Part shown: positions 1-7,950 of the stretch, one piece after another
Numbering within the stretch: the stretch's first letter is position 1
Layout of the letters: every line of letters begins with the position of its first letter
Assembly (NCBI GenBank): GCA_016926255.1
Contig: JAFGOY010000036.1
Coordinates: 1-40,308, forward strand
Direction of reading: 5' to 3'
DNA from: Anaerolineae bacterium
Lineage (GTDB): Bacteria > Chloroflexota > Anaerolineae > Aggregatilineales > UBA3940
Length of the DNA stretch: 40,308 bases
Notes under the pieces: generated by a model
The model's input: only the letters and a program-made list of their open reading frames with translations
Told to the model about the DNA's origin: nothing
Database searches by the model: none
Translations under genes and position numbers: made by a program

Positions 1-13
1 AATTGAAGCCACT

Positions 14-85
14 GCGGGTATAGTTCAGCGGTAGAACGTCAGCTTCCCAAGCTGAATGTCAGGGGTTCGAGTCCCCTTACCCGCT
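14..85 (+). tRNA. tRNA-Gly (anticodon CCC)
   Basis: Cloverleaf with acceptor stem GCGGGTA (14-20) paired to TACCCGC (78-84), a D-arm with AGCGGTA loop, and anticodon stem CAGC/GCTG around loop TTCCCAA, giving anticodon CCC (glycine, codon GGG). The T-arm carries the GGTTCGAGTCC core. The 3' CCA is not encoded. Only 13 bases precede the gene in the window, so its promoter cannot be seen. Confidence 0.95.
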
Positions 86-97
86 TATCGTTTATCC

Positions 98-127
98 AAA
101 ACTGATGCAAAACCGGCATCAGTTTTT
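98..127 (+). terminator. Terminator after tRNA-Gly, shared with convergent gene
   Basis: An 11-bp inverted repeat, AAAACTGATGC / GCATCAGTTTT, with a 7-base loop ends in a T run. It sits between the tRNA and the convergent FAD oxidoreductase gene, whose stop codon (126-128) lies at its edge, so it may work in both directions. Confidence 0.65.
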
Positions 128-1472
128 ATTTTTCACTGCCCTCCTCGATCATCATCCGCGCTGCCCGGCGAGCCAGTTCGACCGCATAATTCGTTCCTCG
201 ATCCCAGGGATACACCTGGCTCATCGAAACAAAATAGAGTCCCCCAATCGGTGTGTGGATATCGGGTATGTTCTGCGAGTGATTCACGAAAGGCACCGGC
301 TGGCTGTATGGCGCGCGGAACAACCACTGCTTGCGGATCCAATCCGGCGAGAAATCCGGGTTGACCTGTTTGAGCGAAGCCAGAAAACGTTGGGACAATT
401 CTTCCTCGCTCATCTGGAAATGTTCGTGATCGACCGGCAGGTAATCCCCAAGGTAGACGATATGATCACCGCCATAGTGTTCTTTTGAGAGGTAGTTGGT
501 ATGTTCGACCAAAGCCAGGAATGGGAAGGGATTCTCCTGCTTGACCGGGCTTCTGGCTGGCAGATTTAGCCAGTATGTGCCATCGGCCATCAACTGCCGG
601 TCTAGGGCAAGGATCAACGCCAGCGATCCCAGGCTGCGCAGTGCGCCAACCTTCCGGGCGTAGTCTTCGGGCAGATCGGGCACAAGTTTCAACAGCGCGT
701 TGGGCGCGGTCGTACACATCACCCGGTCGAAGTGTTCCCGCCTGCCGTTTACTTCAATGTCCAGCCCGCCCGCTTGACCCGGCACGATCTGCTCGACCGG
801 GCTGTCGAGGGCGATCACCCCACCCCGGTTGGTCACCGCTTCGGCCAGATCATCCAGCATCGCCTGGAACCCGCCGACATAGGTGCCAAGCTGCGCGGTT
901 CGCTTGTAGGCCCGCGCCCACATCCAGGCCATATTGACCTGGTCGTAGAGCGGCCCAAACTTCCCGATCAGCAGTGGACGCCAGATCATCTCATGGGCGG
1001 ATTTCCCCGTCCAGCGAGGGAGCCACTCGTCGGCGGTGTATTTTTCCAGTGAGAGGCCGTTCGCGTACATCTTCAGCAGCACCCCGACCAGCCCAAACCT
1101 GATCTTATCGATCAGTGACAGGTCGGGCAGCCGCAGTACGTTGACAGTACGTGAGAGGGTCGCATTTTTGACCACCGGGGCATCCAGCGGATAAATTCCA
1201 TTCTCGTGCCACAGGCTTGTCCTGGGGCTGTAAAAACGGACTTTATCGCCCTTCCCGATCTCGTCGATCAGTCCCAGTATGTCCCGGTCGGTATAGAACC
1301 AGTGATGATAGAACTTCTCCAGCGACCATTCCCAGGCGGGATCGGTGAAGCCCGCCGCCAGCCCGCCGACAACTGCCCCGCTTTCGTAGACAACGACTTC
1401 GTGACCCTCAGCCGCCAGATCATAGGCAGCTGCAAGTCCGGCTGCCCCTGCTCCAATGATGGCAATTCGCAT
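126..1472 (-). CDS. FAD-dependent amine oxidase/protoporphyrinogen-oxidase-like oxidoreductase
   Basis: A 448-residue protein with an N-terminal Rossmann dinucleotide fold: GAGAAGLAAA at residues 7-16, an acidic residue (VYESG) about 20 residues later for the ribose, then GGLA. This matches the NAD(P)-binding/flavin amine oxidase superfamily (HemY/COG1232-like). The C-terminal region holds the usual second FAD-contact stretch (GGLYFVSMSQVYPWDRGTNYAVE). No signal peptide is seen. The substrate cannot be read from the sequence; relatives act on porphyrinogens, carotenoid or polyprenyl substrates, or nucleotide sugars. It starts 42 bases after the flippase-like gene at 1515-2540 on the same strand, so the two are probably co-transcribed, which hints at an envelope lipid or glycan role (inference). 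Confidence 0.85.
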   Translation of the reverse strand: MRIAIIGAGAAGLAAAYDLAAEGHEVVVYESGAVVGGLAAGFTDPAWEWSLEKFYHHWFYTDRDILGLIDEIGKGDKVRFYSPRTSLWHENGIYPLDAPVVKNATLSRTVNVLRLPDLSLIDKIRFGLVGVLLKMYANGLSLEKYTADEWLPRWTGKSAHEMIWRPLLIGKFGPLYDQVNMAWMWARAYKRTAQLGTYVGGFQAMLDDLAEAVTNRGGVIALDSPVEQIVPGQAGGLDIEVNGRREHFDRVMCTTAPNALLKLVPDLPEDYARKVGALRSLGSLALILALDRQLMADGTYWLNLPARSPVKQENPFPFLALVEHTNYLSKEHYGGDHIVYLGDYLPVDHEHFQMSEEELSQRFLASLKQVNPDFSPDWIRKQWLFRAPYSQPVPFVNHSQNIPDIHTPIGGLYFVSMSQVYPWDRGTNYAVELARRAARMMIEEGSEK

Positions 1473-1514
1473 TTCGATTGTCCCTTGTTCAAATGATTAA
1501 TCAGGTATTCAGGC

Positions 1515-2540
1515 TTATTCAGACTCGACGGATTTCAGCATCTTCGCGGCATCTGTAGCGCGAGAGAAGTCACGCCACTTGATCCCCTGCTGCGTCATAT
1601 AGTAGAAACCAAGCAAAGTGATCGGGAACCACAGAGCCGCATGCAGCACCAGCGTATAGGCGGCGGCGATATTCTCCCCTACCCCGAACGCCTTTAGAAT
1701 TTCGATCCCCGGCTCGTCGAACGTCCCGACATAGCCCGGCGAACTGGGGATCGTCGTCGCCAGGTTGACCACCGCCGTCATCAACATCAACACAAAGAAG
1801 CTCACCTTGAAATCGAAGGCATGCATCACGAACCAGTATTTCGTCGTTTCGGTCAGCCAGATCAACGTTGATGAAACCAGCGTCATCAGCAGTTCGCGCG
1901 GGCCGCGCAGCGAAGCCAACCCGTCGAGAAAACGGTCAGCCTGAGTCAGCGTGAACTCCTGAGCCTTTCCATCGGGCAGGATCGCCTCGAAAATCCTTGT
2001 GTACAGTCGGCGGGTAAATTCCGGCTTCAGTGCCAGCAGGATAAAGACGATCAACGCGCCGAAGAACAGCACCGTCATCCAGATCACTATTCGATCATAA
2101 GGCGGCGGCACAGGCGCAAAAGGCAGCGCCACGAAAACAAAAATCAACATCACCAGCCCATCGAACAACCGCTCCACGACAATCGTCGCCAGCGAAGCAC
2201 TGATCTTCACGTCGTCGTTACGTTCCAGGACATACGCGCGAATCACTTCACCGGCCCGGAATGGGTAGACATTGTTCCCCATATATCCGATTACCACGAC
2301 CGGGAACAACCTCGACAGCTTGACCGATTTGATCGGCCTCAGCAGGTAGTGCCAGCGCCATGTCCGCGCCCACACCGCGACAAAGTAGACCGCCACTCCC
2401 GGCACGATCCACCAATAGTTGGCTCCTTTAAGATCAACCCATACAGCGTCCAGGCTCAACCCATCCAGCGCTAAATAGAGAAAAAACGCACTGATAATCA
2501 GCCCCAGGATCAATAGAAGCCAGCGTCGCCAGGATCGCAT
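1515..2540 (-). CDS. Lysylphosphatidylglycerol synthase TM-region/flippase-like membrane protein
   Basis: A 341-residue integral membrane protein with about 7-8 hydrophobic helices, starting MRSWRRWLLLILGLIISAFF. It resembles the LPG_synthase_TM (UPF0104, AglD2-like) family; the motif region FPVVVIGYMGNNVYPFRAGEVIRAY (quoted in part: MGNNVYPFRAGE) is typical. The C-terminal catalytic domain of MprF is absent, so it is a stand-alone flippase-like unit, not an aminoacyl transferase. The reading frame extends upstream to a TTG at 2576, but the ATG at 2540 has GGGGTGA (2548-2554) seven bases upstream, so that start was chosen. It is the first gene of a pair with the FAD oxidoreductase. The transported substrate is unknown; relatives are implicated in lipid or polyprenyl-linked sugar handling. 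Confidence 0.8.
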   Translation of the reverse strand: MRSWRRWLLLILGLIISAFFLYLALDGLSLDAVWVDLKGANYWWIVPGVAVYFVAVWARTWRWHYLLRPIKSVKLSRLFPVVVIGYMGNNVYPFRAGEVIRAYVLERNDDVKISASLATIVVERLFDGLVMLIFVFVALPFAPVPPPYDRIVIWMTVLFFGALIVFILLALKPEFTRRLYTRIFEAILPDGKAQEFTLTQADRFLDGLASLRGPRELLMTLVSSTLIWLTETTKYWFVMHAFDFKVSFFVLMLMTAVVNLATTIPSSPGYVGTFDEPGIEILKAFGVGENIAAAYTLVLHAALWFPITLLGFYYMTQQGIKWRDFSRATDAAKMLKSVESE

Positions 2541-2660
2541 TAAGATTTCACCCCATTTCAATATTGTTCGATTCAATCACCGGGCACGATTGTACCATGC
2601 CGGGCAGCCGCCTGCTGCCCACACCGGATGCATCCACCCAGTTCTTTTATACACAGCTGC

Positions 2661-2689
2661 TTGCCCCAACGAGTAACCAATGATAGACT
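2661..2689 (+). promoter_or_regulatory. Promoter of the GAF-protein gene
   Basis: TTGCCC (2661-2666), 17-base spacer, TAGACT (2684-2689) preceded by TGA, giving an extended -10. The predicted start near 2696 leaves a leader of about 50 bases. The same TAGACT -10 is seen for the ROK repressor promoter in this window. Confidence 0.5.
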
Positions 2690-2746
2690 GGCTTCATTGG
2701 AAGCTCATATCAGTCGTTCCAGTTTTATAGATAAGGGTAACAGACA

Positions 2747-3352
2747 ATGGGTGTCAGCAATTATGTCAAACAGGAATTGGCCCGGCTGAAGGACGAAAAT
2801 GCAGACCTCAAAGAGGAAGTCTACAGCCTCCGCCAGTATATTGAGGCGATCCAGACCATTATGGAAACCATTGATGCGTTCAATCCCGGTGAGGATATTA
2901 TCTCACTCCTCGACCGCATCCTCTACAACGGGCTGACGGTCATTCGCGCCCAGGAAGGCTCTCTCCTCGTCCTCGACGAAGATACGGACGAACTGGTATT
3001 TGTTCTGTCGAGAGGGCGCTATGCGATGCAGCTAACTGGTCGGCGGATGCCTGCCGATAAAGGTGTGGCCGGTTGGGTCGTCGCTAACAAGCAGCCGACC
3101 ATTGTAAACAACGCCCGCGCCGATGACCGTTTCTATGCCGGGATCGACCAGTCCATTGATTTCCAGACGCGAGCGATCCTCGCCGCCCCCATCTACGGCG
3201 GCAACCGGGTGCTGGGCGTGCTTGAGGTGATCAACAAGCAAGATGGTATGCCCTTCAACGATTTGGACCGGACGATCTTATCACTGCTGTGTCGTTTTGC
3301 CGGGGAATTTTTGCATTTGATGGTTCAGCAGGAGAACGAACAGGACGATTGA
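2747..3352 (+). CDS. GAF-domain protein with N-terminal coiled coil
   Basis: 201 residues. Residues about 8-45 form a charged heptad-like coiled coil (RLKDENADLKEEVYSLRQYI), followed by one GAF domain (about 55-190). The GAF features are the SLLVLDEDTDELVF strand pair, RMPADKGVAGWVVANKQP, and the closing LAAPIYGGNRVLGVLEVINK strand. No output domain (kinase, GGDEF, HTH) is attached, so it probably acts as a dimeric small-molecule or redox sensor passing a signal to a partner; the ligand is unknown. AAGGGTAA precedes the ATG. It is transcribed alone, with a promoter at 2661-2689 and a terminator at 3409-3434. Confidence 0.85.
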   Translation: MGVSNYVKQELARLKDENADLKEEVYSLRQYIEAIQTIMETIDAFNPGEDIISLLDRILYNGLTVIRAQEGSLLVLDEDTDELVFVLSRGRYAMQLTGRRMPADKGVAGWVVANKQPTIVNNARADDRFYAGIDQSIDFQTRAILAAPIYGGNRVLGVLEVINKQDGMPFNDLDRTILSLLCRFAGEFLHLMVQQENEQDD

Positions 3353-3408
3353 GGCCAGCGTCGTAGTCTGGATTGTCCCCACCAAGAGAAGACTTATCCA
3401 TGCAATGT

Positions 3409-3434
3409 GAGCAGGTAAAATCCTGCTCCTTTTT
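3409..3434 (+). terminator. Intrinsic terminator after GAF gene
   Basis: Stem GAGCAGG (3409-3415) / CCTGCTC (3422-3428), 6-base loop, followed by CTTTTTA. It closes the GAF transcription unit. Confidence 0.8.
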
Positions 3435-3484
3435 ATCTCCCCGGTAATAAATCCTTTTTGCCCCTCCAATCTTTGTCAGGGTAG

Positions 3485-3513
3485 TTGCATAGCCTGTCAA
3501 GCAATGCTATAGT
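3485..3513 (+). promoter_or_regulatory. Promoter of the LysM lipoprotein gene
   Basis: TTGCAT (3485-3490), 17-base spacer, TATAGT (3508-3513) with an extended -10 (TGC just before it). The predicted start near 3520 gives a leader of about 35 bases containing GGAGG (3544-3548). Confidence 0.7.
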
Positions 3514-3554
3514 GCTGTTAGTTCCACCTGGTTTCATGTCATTGGAGGCATTAA

Positions 3555-4268
3555 ATGACCATTCTAGTGCGTCGTATGGCACTCTATATCACCGGGGTAT
3601 TGGTAGTAGCGATCCTGTTGTCTGGCTGCACGTTGGCCGGGGCAAACGAGGCGCCTCTGCTCACACCGGTCGGCCCAACTGCTACCCCAAATCTAGGTGG
3701 TGGTCAGGAAACAACCGCATTGCCTGAACCAACCGAAATGCCTCAGACTGACGTGTTCGGCACCCAGACCGCTATGGCACCCACTCCCGAACCGGAGCCA
3801 ATCGAAGAAGCAACCGAAGAACCGTCCGAAGGTGCAATTGAAGAGCCAACCGAAGAAACAGCAGCAGAGGAAGAGACTACCACTGAACCCGAAGTCACTG
3901 CCGAACCGGCAACCGCCGGTGGAGACTGCACCCACACGGTTGCATCAGGCGAGAACCTCTACCGCATTGCCCTGAAATACGGGCTGACCACCCAGCAGCT
4001 TGCCGACGCGAACGGTATCACTGATCCAAACGCGATCCAGGTCGGGGCCGTGCTTTCGATCCCCGGTTGCAGCATAGAATCAGCCGGGACTGAGGCCCAG
4101 GGTGATACAACTGCCGCTGGTGGCACGACCCACACCGTCCAGGCCGGTGAAAATCTATATCGTATCGCCCTCCAATATGGCCTGACCTGGGAAGAACTCG
4201 CCAGCCACAACGGGATCACCAACCCGGACGCTATCGTTGTCGGGCAGGTGCTCAATATTCCCGAATAG
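3555..4268 (+). CDS. Cell-surface lipoprotein with two LysM domains
   Basis: 237 residues. The N-terminus is a lipoprotein signal: RR, a hydrophobic core, then lipobox LSGC with the lipidated cysteine at residue 25. Residues about 45-120 are an acidic, low-complexity E/T/P/A linker. Two LysM domains follow, at about 126-171 and 192-236; both share GENLYRIAL(K/Q)YGLT and end in a V-G-x-V-L-x-I-P motif. LysM binds peptidoglycan or chitin-like N-acetylglucosamine polymers, so the protein is likely tethered to the membrane lipid and clamped to the wall. Cys125 and Cys172 flank the first LysM and could form a disulfide (inference). No catalytic domain is present. GGAGG lies 6 bases upstream of the ATG. 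The unit is monocistronic, with its own promoter and terminator. Confidence 0.9.
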   Translation: MTILVRRMALYITGVLVVAILLSGCTLAGANEAPLLTPVGPTATPNLGGGQETTALPEPTEMPQTDVFGTQTAMAPTPEPEPIEEATEEPSEGAIEEPTEETAAEEETTTEPEVTAEPATAGGDCTHTVASGENLYRIALKYGLTTQQLADANGITDPNAIQVGAVLSIPGCSIESAGTEAQGDTTAAGGTTHTVQAGENLYRIALQYGLTWEELASHNGITNPDAIVVGQVLNIPE

Positions 4269-4295
4269 GCGGCCTTTATTCAATCCGATCTTCAG

Positions 4296-4332
4296 GGCTA
4301 TTGGTGTCCATCGCCAATAGCCTTTTACTTTT
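4296..4332 (+). terminator. Intrinsic terminator after LysM gene
   Basis: A 9-bp perfect stem GGCTATTGG (4296-4304) / CCAATAGCC (4314-4322), 9-base loop, then TTTTACTTTT. It overlaps the possible upstream start of the NUDIX reading frame at 4301 and so argues for the internal start at 4352. Confidence 0.85.
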
Positions 4333-4351
4333 ACCGAAAGGATTTATCCCG

Positions 4352-4894
4352 ATGACTGAGGAACAGGTCGTCCACGAGGAAACGATATATGAAGGCCGCG
4401 TGGTCAATCTCTACGTCGAGACAATCGATCTGGGCGGGCAGATGTTTGAGCGCGAGATCATCCGGCACAGCGGCGCGGTGGCGATGGTACCCATCGACGA
4501 GCAGGGCCAGGTCTATCTTGTCGAGCAGTACCGTTCTGGGGCGCGCAAGCGGCTCCTCGAACTCCCCGCCGGGGGTCTCGAACCGGGCGAAGAACGCGAA
4601 GTCTGTGCCCGCCGCGAGCTTCAGGAGGAGATCGGCCAGTACCCGGAGACGATCACCGAGTTGGGTAGCTTTTACGTCGCGGCTTCGTACACGACGGAAT
4701 ACATCACCATCTATCTTGCCGAAGGGCTGCGCCCCTCAGTCCGTGAAGGCGACATCGACGAGGAAATCACGGTTCGATCCATGCCCTTCGACGAGGCACT
4801 TCAACTCGCGCTGACCAACCAGATCGCCGATAGCAAAACGCTAATTGGGCTGGTCTGGGCCGCCCGTCACCTCGGCAGGCTGGGCCAATCCTAA
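4352..4894 (+). CDS. NUDIX hydrolase, ADP-ribose pyrophosphatase-like
   Basis: 180 residues with a complete Nudix box at residues 74-96: G74, E80, then R88-E89-L-Q-E92-E93-I-G95, fitting G-x5-E-x7-R-E-U-x-E-E-x-G. The surroundings (YEGRVVNLYVETIDLGG, IIRHSGAVAMVPID, VEQYRSGARKRLLELPAGG) are typical of the ADP-ribose pyrophosphatase branch (NudF/YqkG-like), which hydrolyses ADP-ribose to AMP and ribose-5-phosphate with Mg2+. The ATG at 4352 was chosen because AAAGGA lies about 10 bases upstream and the longer frame would begin inside the preceding terminator. No separate promoter is evident; transcription may come from read-through or a weak promoter in the short gap. Confidence 0.9.
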   Translation: MTEEQVVHEETIYEGRVVNLYVETIDLGGQMFEREIIRHSGAVAMVPIDEQGQVYLVEQYRSGARKRLLELPAGGLEPGEEREVCARRELQEEIGQYPETITELGSFYVAASYTTEYITIYLAEGLRPSVREGDIDEEITVRSMPFDEALQLALTNQIADSKTLIGLVWAARHLGRLGQS

Positions 4895-4909
4895 CCCGTC
4901 ACGCACCTT

Positions 4910-4963
4910 GATCGCCCCCTGTGGGGGAGATGGGCGACCGCAGGTCGCTCAGAGGGGGTGATC
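4910..4963. repeat. Nested imperfect palindrome between convergent genes
   Basis: The outer arms GATCGCCCCCT (4910-4920) and AGGGGGTGATC (4953-4963) pair with one mismatch. Inside lies a second perfect hairpin GCGACC-GCA-GGTCGC (4934-4948), and CCCCC-TGT-GGGGG (roughly 4915-4927) can form a competing hairpin. There is no T run, so it is not a standard terminator. The structure is that of a small dispersed palindromic (REP/MITE-like) unit; copy number cannot be judged from one window. Confidence 0.55.
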
Positions 4964-5026
4964 CTTCACGCACAAAGCCAAGTCCCGTTCGTACGGGCAT
5001 AGCGCGCTGTGCCCGCCGCCCAATCA

Positions 5027-7933
5027 TCAAATTACCAACGCTTCTGCCAGCACCTCAATCGGATGCAGCGCCCGACGACCCGTCGTATGCGCGATCTGCT
5101 CCCGGCACGACGTTCCCGCCGCACAGATGATTGTCTCCGGGGCGGCGGCCCGTATCGCCGGGGCCAACGACATTTCGGCCAGTTGGATCGAGAGATCGTA
5201 GTGCTCCTTCTCGTACCCAAACGATCCGGCCATCCCGCAGCACCCCGATTCGATCACCTCGACCGTGCAGTTGGGGATCATCCGCAGCAACCCAACCGTC
5301 TCCTTGATGCCGAAGATCGATTTCTGCTGGCAGTGCCCGTGAAACAGCACCCGGCGCGGCTTCCCGTCGAAAGTCAGCCCGATCTGCCCCGCGCTCAACT
5401 CCTTGAATAGGAACGCATCGATCATCGACACGCCTTCCGCGACGAGCCTCGACTCCTCGCCAGGGGCGAGATCGCGGTACTCGTCGGCCAGCATCGCCAT
5501 GCAGCTTGGTTCGCAGCCCACAATCGAGACACCTTCCCGCACATAAGGAGCCAGCAGCCCGACGTTGTGCCTTGCCAGCCGCACCGCTTCTTTCAGCAGC
5601 CCTTTCGATACCGCCGGACGTCCGCAGCACTTCTTTTCTTTGAGCAATATCGGGGTGTAACCCGCCGCCTCAAGCACCTTTACCGCCGCCTGCCCGATCT
5701 GCGGATCGTTGTGCTCCATGAAGGTGTCGTGGAACAGCACCACTGGCTTCCTGATGGCCCCACCGGGCTGCTCACCGTGATCCTCCCGGAACTGCCTTGA
5801 GAACGATTTCGGTGCGTAGCGCGGGAATTCCCGCTCCGGGTGGATGCCCAGCGCGGACAGCGCCAGTTTCCCCGGCCCGTCGAATACCCGGTTAGCAAGT
5901 AGCGCAAACGGCTGTGCAATCTGGTCCCACTGCGCGATATTTCCGAACAACCACGACCGGATCGGTACGCCGTGTTCCTGCTGGTAGTTGAACAGGAACT
6001 CCGCCTTGAGCCGAGCCATGTCCACCGCCGACGGGCATTCGCTCTTGCAGGCATGGCACGAGAGGCACAGGTCGAGCACATCGTATAATCCCCGCGAGGT
6101 CATCCCGTCCGGCCCCAGCAGCCCCATCATCGCTGCCCGAAGCATGTTGGCCCGACCGCGCGTGCTGTGCGCCTCGTCGCGTGTCGCCTGGAACGAGGGG
6201 CACATCACGCCATCATCAAGCTGGCGGCAGACCGCTGCTCCATTGCACATCTCGACCGCCCCCGCGAAGCCGCCATCGGCCTCGAAGCTGAACACCGTAT
6301 CGGTGAGTTCGTAGGGCGTCGCGTAGTCGCTGCCATAACGCAGCAGCGATTGATCGTCCATCGGCGGTGCGTCGAACATCTTGCCGGGGTTCATCAGGTT
6401 GCCGGGATCGAAGGCGTGTTTCACTTCACGAAACGCCTTGATCAGTTCCGGCCCGAACAGCAGTTTGCTGAACTCCCCCCTGGCGATCCCTTCGCCGTGC
6501 TCGCCGCTCGTCGTGCCTCCGTACTTCAACACCAGTTCCGCCGATCTCCCGGCGATCTGCCGCATCTGCCTGATCCCCTCATCAGTCTTGATATTCACCA
6601 CCGGTCGGATGTGCATGCATCCGGCGCTGGCATGGGCATAGACCGCCATCCGCCCCACGCCGACCGCCTGCGCATAATCGCCTATCTCCTGAACATAATC
6701 GGCCAGGTGTTCGACCGGCACCGCCGCGTCCTCGATGGTCGGGATCGGCTTGGCGTCGCCCCGATTGCTCATCAGGATGCCCAGCCCGACTTTCCGCGCG
6801 GCCCATACCACGTTCTGATCGGCGGGCTTTTTGACCACCACCACCGATCCGCTGTGCGCATCCCGTGTCAGGATGTTTTTCAGCGCCTCCACCCGATCCG
6901 CCAGCAGCCGCTCGTCGTCCCCGGCATACTCGACCATCAGCACCGCTTCCGGGTCACCCTCGATGAAGGTCAGCAGGTGTTTGTATTCCAGCCTGCCGCG
7001 CGTCAGGTCAAGCAGCATCCTGTCGACCATCTCGACGGCATATGGATCGCTTCCCAGAATGGCAGGGACGGCGGCGAGCGCCGCGCCAATTTCGGCGTAA
7101 TGCACCAGCACCAGCCACTTGACTTTCGGCACCGGGACGAGGTTCAGCGCCGCCTCGCTGATGATCCCCAGCGTTCCCTCCGACCCGGCGATCAGTTCCG
7201 CGAGGTTCGGCGATTGGGCCGCCGCCAGCCGGTTGAGGTTGTAGCCCGCCACATGCCGAAAAACACGCGGGTAGCGCGTGGCGATGAGGTAGGCATATCG
7301 CTTGAGGACATCGGGGACGGCGCGATAAATCTCCCCCTCAAGTCCCGATTGCTGGCCGCGACTTTTCCACCCACCGGTCAGCGCCTCGAAGCGGGTTCGG
7401 CTTCCATCGGAGAGAATGACCTCGACACTCAGCACGTGGTCGGCAGCCATCCCATAGATAATCGAATGGGCACCGGTCGCATTGTTCGCCAGCACCCCGC
7501 CGACTGTCGCCCGGTCACCGCTGGCCGGGTCCGGGCCGAAGGCCAGCCCGTACTCGCGCAGTTCTCGATTCAACCGCCCCAGCGTGATCCCCGGTTGGAC
7601 GGTCGCCGTTCGCGCCTCCGGGTCGATCTCGACGATCCGGTCGAGATGCCGCGACAGATCGAGCACCAGCGCATGGTTGACCGCCTGCCCTGCGAGACTG
7701 CTCCCCCCGCCGCGTGGGAGGATCGGCACCCGGTGCGCCGCCGCGATCTTAACTGCTGCGGATATCTCGTCGGCGTCACGCGGGACGGCCACCCCCACCG
7801 GGATCATCTGGTAGAGACTGGCGTCGGTGCTGTAAAGCAGGCGTGTGGTCCAATCGAAGCGCACATCGGAAAGCGATTCGCGCAGCGCATGGGCAAAATC
7901 TTCGGGAATCGATGGAATGGGGAATTGTTTCAT
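5027..7933 (-). CDS. FAD-linked dehydrogenase fused to Fe-S/CCG domains (GlcD-GlpC type, YdiJ-like)
   Basis: 968 residues in one chain. The N-terminal half is a PCMH-type FAD-binding domain (RGGGSSLAGQAVNHALVLDL, GGVLANNATGAHS) plus the FAD-oxidase C-terminal domain (SGEHGEGIARGEFS). A ferredoxin-like region follows: an MCPSFQATRDEAHSTRGRA stretch and a clear cluster motif CLSCHACKSECP (about residues 621-632). Two cysteine-rich CCG domains follow (KKCCGRPAVSKG about 769; ESGCCGMAGSFGYE about 900). The order matches E. coli YdiJ-type D-2-hydroxyacid (D-2-hydroxyglutarate) dehydrogenases, which oxidise the 2-hydroxyacid and pass electrons through Fe-S clusters. The exact substrate (2-hydroxyglutarate, lactate or glycolate) is not provable here. 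It starts 17 bases after the amidase gene, so they are co-transcribed. Confidence 0.88.
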   Translation of the reverse strand: MKQFPIPSIPEDFAHALRESLSDVRFDWTTRLLYSTDASLYQMIPVGVAVPRDADEISAAVKIAAAHRVPILPRGGGSSLAGQAVNHALVLDLSRHLDRIVEIDPEARTATVQPGITLGRLNRELREYGLAFGPDPASGDRATVGGVLANNATGAHSIIYGMAADHVLSVEVILSDGSRTRFEALTGGWKSRGQQSGLEGEIYRAVPDVLKRYAYLIATRYPRVFRHVAGYNLNRLAAAQSPNLAELIAGSEGTLGIISEAALNLVPVPKVKWLVLVHYAEIGAALAAVPAILGSDPYAVEMVDRMLLDLTRGRLEYKHLLTFIEGDPEAVLMVEYAGDDERLLADRVEALKNILTRDAHSGSVVVVKKPADQNVVWAARKVGLGILMSNRGDAKPIPTIEDAAVPVEHLADYVQEIGDYAQAVGVGRMAVYAHASAGCMHIRPVVNIKTDEGIRQMRQIAGRSAELVLKYGGTTSGEHGEGIARGEFSKLLFGPELIKAFREVKHAFDPGNLMNPGKMFDAPPMDDQSLLRYGSDYATPYELTDTVFSFEADGGFAGAVEMCNGAAVCRQLDDGVMCPSFQATRDEAHSTRGRANMLRAAMMGLLGPDGMTSRGLYDVLDLCLSCHACKSECPSAVDMARLKAEFLFNYQQEHGVPIRSWLFGNIAQWDQIAQPFALLANRVFDGPGKLALSALGIHPEREFPRYAPKSFSRQFREDHGEQPGGAIRKPVVLFHDTFMEHNDPQIGQAAVKVLEAAGYTPILLKEKKCCGRPAVSKGLLKEAVRLARHNVGLLAPYVREGVSIVGCEPSCMAMLADEYRDLAPGEESRLVAEGVSMIDAFLFKELSAGQIGLTFDGKPRRVLFHGHCQQKSIFGIKETVGLLRMIPNCTVEVIESGCCGMAGSFGYEKEHYDLSIQLAEMSLAPAIRAAAPETIICAAGTSCREQIAHTTGRRALHPIEVLAEALVI

Positions 7934-7950
7934 GTTGGATGCCTGATTGA

